Origin: an uncultured Lachnospiraceae bacterium | Lineage (GTDB): Bacteria; Bacillota; Clostridia; Lachnospirales; Lachnospiraceae | Assembly (NCBI GenBank): GCA_902803015.1 | Contig: CADCOL010000291.1 | Location: 1-10,116 of the forward strand | DNA: 10,116 nucleotides | Direction of reading: 5' to 3' | Part shown: positions 5,090 to 10,116 of the stretch, piece after piece | Layout: each line of letters starts with the position of its first letter | Numbering within the stretch: position 1 is the first letter of the stretch | Position numbers and translations under genes: made by a program | The notes under the pieces: model-generated | The model's database searches: none | Told to the model about the DNA's origin: nothing | Seen by the model: only the letters and a program-made list of their open reading frames with translations

Positions 5090-7186
5090 TTACCTGCCTT
5101 TCTTGTAATATTGTGAAGCATAGTTAAAATATTTGTTTAAATCACTTTGGTTCCTTAAGTTTTTGACGGTGTTCGTATTTTTCCGTACAAAATCTTCGAG
5201 CTTTATCATGTACTCTTTTTTGTCAAGATTACCTTCCGCCACCATGGTTAAGCCTTTTTCCCAGCTTGCGGTAAGCGACGGGTTCAAAAGCGCTTTGATG
5301 GAATTTAATACGACATCATGTACCATCTCGCCGAGCAGGGTCGGTGTAATAATCTGCGTCTTTTTATTAAGGGCCAGATATTTGTTGTTTACCAGTTTTG
5401 TAAGGATTCCGGCTCTGGTAGCTGACGTTCCGATTCCGCTTCCTTTCGGCATATGCGCACGCAGTTCTTCGTCTTCGATTAACTGTCCGGCATTCTCCAT
5501 GGCAAGAATCAGACTACCGGAATTATAACGTTTCGGAGGTGTGGTTTCGCCTTCTTTAATCAGAAATCCGACGCAGGGAACCGTATCGCCCTTCTTAAGC
5601 TTCGCAAGAGATTTTAAGAATGCTTCGTCGCATTTTAAATCTTCGGTTTCGTCGGCATCTTTTTTTGATTCTTCCTCGTCCTGCGAATCGGAATTCTCTT
5701 TTGCCTGCGAACCCTCATCCTTCGCATCTTCCGCTTTATTCTTTGCAAAAGAATTCACGGTTACTTTTAAATAGCCTTCTTTTTGCAAAACCTTAAACGA
5801 GGTAAAGAATTTCTCACCGCGCATGGAGGTAACCAGCGCAAGTTTTTCATATTCCGCAGGCGGGAAAAAGATGCTTAGGAATCTTCTTACGATGACCTCA
5901 TATACTTTTATCGCCGTGGGATTTAAAGAATTTAAATTGTTTAAACCCTGTCCGGTCGGGATTATCGCATAATGGTCCGTAATCTGCTTGTCATTGACAT
6001 ATTTTGTCGATGCAATCTTTTTATAAAGTCCGAGTTCCAATGCTTCTTTGGCAAATTCCGAACAAACCGGATAATTCAAAAGCCCTTTGATATTCTTATC
6101 GATTTCCTTGGCAACCGCGGTGGAAAGTACTCTCGCATCGGTTCTCGGATATGTTACCAGCTTCTTTTCATACAATTCCTGAATAATCGCAAGCGTTTGA
6201 TCCGGATTGATTTTAAACAGCTTTGAAAACTCGTTCTGCGCTTCTGCTAAGTTAAACAAAAGCGGCGCCTGTTTTTTATCTTTCTTTTTCTCGATATTCT
6301 CGATGATTGATTCGCCGCGGTACTCTTCTTTTTCCCATTCGGCGGTTCCGGAAACGTATTCAATGCATTCCGTGGCATCTTTTCGTTCCTTAAATCCGTT
6401 TTCCTTGTAAAGAAGCGGGGAATTCTCGTATTTCGAACCTTCCACGGCACGGAATTCGCCTTCCACGACGGAACCGAAAATGTCATTCTTTACAAGCACC
6501 CTGTAAAACGGCGTCTTTACGAAATCGCGGATTTCACGTTCTCTTTTGACTACCATTCCGAGCACGCAGGTCATGACGCGGCCGACCGAAATGACACATT
6601 TATCGGCATGCAGATAATCCTTTACCTGATAGCCGTACTTTAATGTCAGTGCACGGGAAAAATTGATACCCATCAGATAATCTTCCTTCGCACGAAGATA
6701 TGCGGCATCGGAAAGATCATCGTATTCGGAAATGTCTTTGGCTTCTTTTAAGCCGCGTTTCATTTCCTCTTCGGTCTGGGAATCGATCCAGACACGTTTT
6801 TCGTTTTTGCCGCTTACATTCGCTTCCTGACGGACGAGACGGTAAATATATTCTCCTTCGCGTCCGGAGTCGGTGCAGACATAAATCGCCGAAACATCGT
6901 CACGCGTTAACAGTCCTTTCACGATTTCAAACTGTTTCTTTACGTCTTTGATGACTTCGTATTTGTATTCTTCCGGCAAAAAAGGAATCGTGTCAAACGA
7001 CCATTTTTTGAATTTTTCGTCATAAACTTCGGGATACGACATGGAAACCAGATGTCCCACGCACCAGGTAACGATAAAGCGCTCACCTTCCAGATACCCG
7101 TCGTTTTGCTTTAAATTTTCACCGAGTACCTTCGCAAATTCTTTTGCCACGGAAGGTTTCTCGGCGATTAAAACGATTTTACTCAT
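5090..7186 (-). CDS. topB: DNA topoisomerase III (type IA), clostridial/ICE-like subtype
   Basis: Type IA topoisomerase, which nicks one DNA strand through a 5'-phosphotyrosine link to decatenate or relax DNA. The N-terminal Toprim domain (about 1-135) has AEKPSVAKEFAKVLG with E9, and TDSGREGEYIYR at 105-116. The core has SVGRVMTCVLG at 200-210 and the active-site Y346 in LVTYPRTD, with R348. GSGIGTSATRAGIL lies at 582-594. The Toprim acidic motif is D106-x-G108-x-E110 instead of DxDxE; as I recall, DxGRE is shared by the TopB subtype found on clostridial mobile elements. An acidic low-complexity linker occupies about 480-520, and the protein ends at residue 698 without zinc-finger modules. 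The ATG at 7186 has a weak CGGAT site and lies 3 bp after the upstream ATPase-like gene. Whether this is the housekeeping copy or a transferred one cannot be told; no conjugation genes are nearby. Confidence 0.93.
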   Translation of the reverse strand: MSKIVLIAEKPSVAKEFAKVLGENLKQNDGYLEGERFIVTWCVGHLVSMSYPEVYDEKFKKWSFDTIPFLPEEYKYEVIKDVKKQFEIVKGLLTRDDVSAIYVCTDSGREGEYIYRLVRQEANVSGKNEKRVWIDSQTEEEMKRGLKEAKDISEYDDLSDAAYLRAKEDYLMGINFSRALTLKYGYQVKDYLHADKCVISVGRVMTCVLGMVVKREREIRDFVKTPFYRVLVKNDIFGSVVEGEFRAVEGSKYENSPLLYKENGFKERKDATECIEYVSGTAEWEKEEYRGESIIENIEKKKDKKQAPLLFNLAEAQNEFSKLFKINPDQTLAIIQELYEKKLVTYPRTDARVLSTAVAKEIDKNIKGLLNYPVCSEFAKEALELGLYKKIASTKYVNDKQITDHYAIIPTGQGLNNLNSLNPTAIKVYEVIVRRFLSIFFPPAEYEKLALVTSMRGEKFFTSFKVLQKEGYLKVTVNSFAKNKAEDAKDEGSQAKENSDSQDEEESKKDADETEDLKCDEAFLKSLAKLKKGDTVPCVGFLIKEGETTPPKRYNSGSLILAMENAGQLIEDEELRAHMPKGSGIGTSATRAGILTKLVNNKYLALNKKTQIITPTLLGEMVHDVVLNSIKALLNPSLTASWEKGLTMVAEGNLDKKEYMIKLEDFVRKNTNTVKNLRNQSDLNKYFNYASQYYKKGR

Positions 7187-7189
7187 ATA

Positions 7190-8548
7190 TCAGAAATCCG
7201 TTCGATCCACTAAATAAATACTTTCGTCGTTTTCCGCAAGATCGAGGATCTCGTCTTCGAATCCGTCCAGGGAAAACAAAAATACATAATCCGCGCGAAG
7301 ATGCGTCTCTTTTACGCATTTCATCGCTTCTTCATACTCAGCCAATGAGTATTTGCCGGCACCGCGCTTACAGAAACCGAATAAGAAATTGCGATCCGCA
7401 TCCTGTGCGATAATGTCCACGGTACCGATTTTACCCACCCATTCCCCGTATTTGGTAAAATGAATCGGCAGCATATCGCGCTCGTTCATCAGGCATAAGA
7501 ATTCCTCACATACCTGCGGGAATACATCCATGCAGTATTCATTGACGGAAGGCGCGATAAAGCGGTTGTAAAATACCTCTTCATGCATGTTTGCAAGGAA
7601 GCTTTCGTTGGGATAAACGTAGGTAAAATAGAACTTCACCATCGGATTGGCGATCCGGTACATTCCCTTCTTGGTATTCTCTTCGCCCGGTGTGTCAAAG
7701 GACTGCACTTTTTCGACGATGCAGAGATTGATTAAATTCTTAAGATAAACGCTGATTTTCGCTCTTGAAAAGCCGGTATGCAGATACAAATCGTTTAATT
7801 TGTTTCTGCCTTCGGCCAAAGAAGCCAGAATCGATGCATAGCAGGCCGGTTCTCTTAAGACCGTTTTGATTAAATCGATTCCGTAATGACGGAACATTCC
7901 GTTCGGTTCGAGGAAATTGCGGATGATCAGACGTTTTAACGCAAGATCCGCATCAAAGAATTCATAGGCATCCTGATATCCGCCGATTAACGCATACAGA
8001 TTCAAAAGCTCGTCGAAACTGTTATTGTCGTTTAAGCAGACAAGGTCGATGTATTTTAAAGGATTTACCTTTAAGTAATTTGCTTTTTTGCCCTCTTCGG
8101 AAAGCTCTTTCGAAATGTGATTTAAAACACGGTCACAATCCGAGCAGGTAAGAAGCACCGTTACGCGGTTCTGGTAACGGAATTTCTCCACGAACGCGAA
8201 AAGTTCCCTGCGAAAGGCTTCATCGGCATCATATGCAAGCTGAAAATCGGAAATTACAAGAAGTTTCTTTGAAAGGGAATGCTCGTTTCCTGAGGAAATG
8301 ATTCCTTCAAAAATCTCTGACAGAGAGGAATCCTCCCGCATCTTTAAGTTTCTCGCCCATAGATAGGTCTGTTCTTTGTTCGATGCGGGAACACAGCTTA
8401 AATACGTGGTATTCTTCCCTTCCGCGAATTCACGCACAAGGGAAGAAATACCCGATAATTGTTCACCGTAAAGGATAACGATACTGCTTTCGGAGCGCGA
8501 AAAGAAATCGTTTAACCGGTTTATTTCAATCGATCGACCCTGAAGCAT
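7190..8548 (-). CDS. AAA-type ATPase/DUF234-like protein with degenerate catalytic motifs (probable pseudoenzyme)
   Basis: This 452-residue protein has the layout of the archaeal-type ATPase family seen in many Firmicutes: a P-loop domain (about 1-205), a winged-helix region (about 235-305) and a DUF234-like, PD-(D/E)xK-nuclease-like C-terminus (about 365-452). The start MLQGRSIEINRL fits the family's usual xGREKEL opening, supporting the ATG at 8548 with a GGGGGA ribosome site. The key motifs are altered. The P-loop region G28-EQLS-G33-I34-S35 has isoleucine where the Walker A lysine belongs. The Walker B region LVISDFQ (97-103) has S100-D101 in place of DE. In the nuclease-like part, D378 (TVDIIA) and K394 remain but the ExK glutamate is F392. 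The frame is intact, so it is not a decayed pseudogene. It may be a DNA-binding or scaffold protein. It sits 3 bp from topB and 57 bp from asd. Family assignment is good; function is unknown. Confidence 0.78.
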   Translation of the reverse strand: MLQGRSIEINRLNDFFSRSESSIVILYGEQLSGISSLVREFAEGKNTTYLSCVPASNKEQTYLWARNLKMREDSSLSEIFEGIISSGNEHSLSKKLLVISDFQLAYDADEAFRRELFAFVEKFRYQNRVTVLLTCSDCDRVLNHISKELSEEGKKANYLKVNPLKYIDLVCLNDNNSFDELLNLYALIGGYQDAYEFFDADLALKRLIIRNFLEPNGMFRHYGIDLIKTVLREPACYASILASLAEGRNKLNDLYLHTGFSRAKISVYLKNLINLCIVEKVQSFDTPGEENTKKGMYRIANPMVKFYFTYVYPNESFLANMHEEVFYNRFIAPSVNEYCMDVFPQVCEEFLCLMNERDMLPIHFTKYGEWVGKIGTVDIIAQDADRNFLFGFCKRGAGKYSLAEYEEAMKCVKETHLRADYVFLFSLDGFEDEILDLAENDESIYLVDRTDF

Positions 8549-8605
8549 GTATTATCCCCCACACAAAAGTTTTCGCAACAAATTCGTTGCTTTAAGAAGA
8601 ACATA

Positions 8606-9691
8606 TTACTTTGCAGTAATGTATCCTTTTGCCTTTAATAATTCCGCACAGAGTACGGCTCCGCCCGCAGCGCCGCGAACGGTGTTATGGGAAAGACCCA
8701 CGAATTTCCAGTCATAGATGGAATCTTCACGGATACGTCCGACGGAGATGCCCATACCATGCTCGAAATCAACATCCAAAGCTACCTGGGGACGATTGTC
8801 GTCTTCCAGATACTGGATAAACTGCTTCGGAGCGGAAGGAAGTTCCAGTTCCTGAGGAAGTCCCTTGAAGTTGCGGATTGCTTCGATTAACTGCTCCTTG
8901 GTGGGCTGTTTTTTGAATTTTACAAATACCGTTGCGGTATGTCCGTTTAATACCGGAACGCGGATGCACTGGCTGGTGATTTTAATAAAATCAGCGGGCA
9001 CAATCTGTCCGTCTTTTACTTCTCCCCAGATACGAAGCGGTTCTTTCTCACTCTTTTCTTCTTCGCCGCCGATGTAAGGAATGATGTTTCCTTCCATTTC
9101 CGGCCAGTCCTTAAAGGTCTTGCCCGCACCGGAGATTGCCTGATAAGTGGAAACGATTACCTCGTAAGGTTCGAATTCCATCCATGCGCTTAAAACGGGT
9201 GCATAGCTCTGGATTGAGCAGTTCGGTTTAACGGCAATGAAACCGCGCTTCGTACCGAGACGTGCTTTCTGTGCTTCGATGACTTCCGCATGCTGGGGAT
9301 TGATTTCCGGTACCATCATCGGTACATCGGGAGTCCAACGGTGTGCGGAGTTATTTGATACAACGGGAATCTCTGCTTTTGCATATTTTTCCTCGATTGC
9401 ACGAATCTCATCCTTGGTCATATCAACCGCGGAGAATACAAAATCAACTTCCGCCGCAATCGCATCGATATCGTTAACGTCTTTTACGATGATATTCTTT
9501 ACTGCTTCGGGCATCGGGGTGGTCATTTTCCATCTGCCGCCGACTGCCTCTTCATATGTCTTTCCGGCACTTCTGGGGCTTGCTGCAATCGTTACCACCT
9601 CAAACCAGGGATGGTTTTCAAGAAGGGAAATGAAACGCTGTCCAACCATTCCCGTTCCGCCTAAAATACCGACTTTTAATTTCTCACTCAT
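8606..9691 (-). CDS. asd: Aspartate-semialdehyde dehydrogenase (long, archaeal/fungal-like type)
   Basis: Cytoplasmic enzyme that reduces aspartyl phosphate to aspartate semialdehyde with NADPH, the branch point for lysine and diaminopimelate, threonine, methionine and isoleucine. The 361 residues fit the longer subtype. The N-terminal Rossmann motif GILGGTGMVGQRF spans 8-20. The nucleophile is C158 in VKPNCSIQSY, followed by Q184 in TYQAISGAGK. The substrate arginine R244 and catalytic histidine H251 lie in CIRVPVLNGHTATVFVKF (242-259), and the C-terminal SHNTVRGAAGG is at 334-344. All expected catalytic residues are present. The ATG at 9691 has a strong AGGAG site and its own promoter (9727-9755), giving a leader of about 30 bases, too short for a lysine riboswitch. 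It is probably the first gene of the asd-ATPase-topB-beta-helix unit, as no clear terminator follows it. Confidence 0.96.
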   Translation of the reverse strand: MSEKLKVGILGGTGMVGQRFISLLENHPWFEVVTIAASPRSAGKTYEEAVGGRWKMTTPMPEAVKNIIVKDVNDIDAIAAEVDFVFSAVDMTKDEIRAIEEKYAKAEIPVVSNNSAHRWTPDVPMMVPEINPQHAEVIEAQKARLGTKRGFIAVKPNCSIQSYAPVLSAWMEFEPYEVIVSTYQAISGAGKTFKDWPEMEGNIIPYIGGEEEKSEKEPLRIWGEVKDGQIVPADFIKITSQCIRVPVLNGHTATVFVKFKKQPTKEQLIEAIRNFKGLPQELELPSAPKQFIQYLEDDNRPQVALDVDFEHGMGISVGRIREDSIYDWKFVGLSHNTVRGAAGGAVLCAELLKAKGYITAK

Positions 9692-9720
9692 AGTTCTTTC
9701 TCCTAACTGTATAAAAATTT

Positions 9721-9740
9721 AAAGCGATTATATGCGCTTT
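9721..9740. repeat. Inverted repeat enclosing the -10 box of the asd promoter
   Basis: AAAGCG and CGCTTT (6 bp each) flank an 8-base centre containing most of the -10 hexamer. In an argH read-through transcript this would form a weak hairpin followed by AAATTTTTAT, so it could be a poor terminator. As DNA it could be an operator for a repressor covering the -10 region. The sequence alone does not decide between them. On the plus strand it is followed by a T-run, but no plus-strand gene needs a terminator here. Confidence 0.45.
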
Positions 9741-9755
9741 TTTGTATCGTTGCAA
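9727..9755 (-). promoter_or_regulatory. asd: Sigma-A type promoter of asd
   Basis: Minus-strand -35 box TTGCAA (9755-9750), a 17-bp spacer and a perfect -10 box TATAAT (9732-9727). Transcription would start near 9720, about 30 bases before the asd ATG. Spacing and position make this one of the two best promoters in the window. The remainder of the 110-bp gap to argH shows no strong terminator. Confidence 0.82.
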
Positions 9756-9801
9756 GACTTTTTTGATGATTTACACATAAAATCAACGACGAAATGCTTA
9801 C

Positions 9802-10116
9802 TTACATTCCAAGTGCATTCTTATATCGCAAAATTGCCTCGTTCATGGCTTCTTTTCCGGGAGCTCCCTTTGTAAGACGCTTGTTAACGCAGGTTTCCAG
9901 GGAAATTGCTTCGTATACGTCTTTTTCAAATACGGGGCTGATTTCTTTTAACTCATCCAGGGACAAATCCTCGATTGCACAGTTCTTGTCGATGCATTTT
10001 AATACCAGTGCACCGATAATTCCGTGCGCATCACGGAATGCAACACCGTGCTTTACCAGATAATCCGCTGCGTCCGTGGCATTGGTAAAGCCCATCATTG
10101 CGGAACGCTGCATAAC
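9802..10116 (-). CDS. argH: Argininosuccinate lyase, C-terminal fragment (gene continues past the right edge)
   Basis: Argininosuccinate lyase splits argininosuccinate into arginine and fumarate, the last step of arginine synthesis. Only the final 104 residues are in the window. They match the ArgH C-terminal helical region: GFTNATDAADYLVKHGVAFRDAHGIIG, then LSLDELKEISPVFEKDVYEAISLETCVNKRL. The frame is open across the right edge (a valine codon precedes the first visible methionine), so the internal ATG at 10113 is not the real start. The catalytic residues lie in the missing part and cannot be checked. The stop at 9802 is followed by 110 bp with the asd promoter and no strong terminator. 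argG may lie further upstream, but this is not visible. Confidence 0.93.
   Translation of the reverse strand, partial: VMQRSAMMGFTNATDAADYLVKHGVAFRDAHGIIGALVLKCIDKNCAIEDLSLDELKEISPVFEKDVYEAISLETCVNKRLTKGAPGKEAMNEAILRYKNALGM

Noticed and set aside
7190..8548. Calling the ATPase-like gene a pseudogene
   Set aside because: The frame is intact over 452 codons with a good ribosome site and full domain layout; only catalytic residues are changed.
8549..8573. GATAAT next to the ATPase-like ATG as a -10 box, with TTGCGA upstream
   Set aside because: Transcription would start at or after the ATG, and the same bases are better explained by the GGGGGA ribosome site and spacer.
8575..8590. Small hairpin GCAAC-N6-GTTGC between asd and the ATPase-like gene, considered as a terminator
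   Set aside because: The stem is only 5 bp and is followed on the minus strand by GAAAAC rather than a T-run; co-transcription is more likely.

Overview
All eleven supported genes lie on the minus strand. The window resembles a chromosomal segment of a low- to mid-GC Gram-positive anaerobe, most likely a Clostridia/Lachnospiraceae member. The basis is the gene repertoire: a long-type aspartate-semialdehyde dehydrogenase, the Gx-transporter/NusG-domain-II pair, a clostridial-type topoisomerase III and a stand-alone GlmU-like left-handed beta-helix protein. Strong AGGAGG-like ribosome sites and sigma-A-type promoters agree with this. The genus is not established, and I see no phage, IS, CRISPR, tRNA or rRNA.

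In the direction of transcription (right to left), the window opens with the 3' end of argH (argininosuccinate lyase). A 110-bp gap follows, holding a near-consensus promoter (TTGCAA-17-TATAAT) whose -10 box sits inside an inverted repeat. It reads into asd, an AAA-type ATPase with degenerate catalytic motifs, topB, and a GlmU-like beta-helix protein. The last three are 3-5 bp apart, so they look co-transcribed.

Next is a monocistronic small membrane protein (DUF4870/Tic20-like). It has its own strong promoter (TTGACA-17-TAATAT) and an intrinsic terminator. Below the terminator lies a second compact block: a small lipoprotein, ilvB, ilvH, a NusG-domain-II protein, a Gx transporter and ruvA (cut by the left edge). 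Gaps in this block are -4 to 32 bp. I found no convincing promoter, T-box or leader peptide in front of it, so read-through of the terminator or a weak promoter is possible.

The metabolic genes make branched-chain amino acids (ilvBH), aspartate-family amino acids (asd) and arginine (argH). The rest are genome maintenance (ruvA, topB) and envelope genes. I see no complete novel system. The best leads are (1) an intact ATPase-like ORF that has lost the Walker A lysine, the Walker B aspartate and the ExK glutamate of its nuclease-like C-terminus, next to topB; and (2) an IlvB whose acceptor-substrate pocket differs from classical acetohydroxyacid synthase at several positions although its regulatory partner keeps the valine-site residues.
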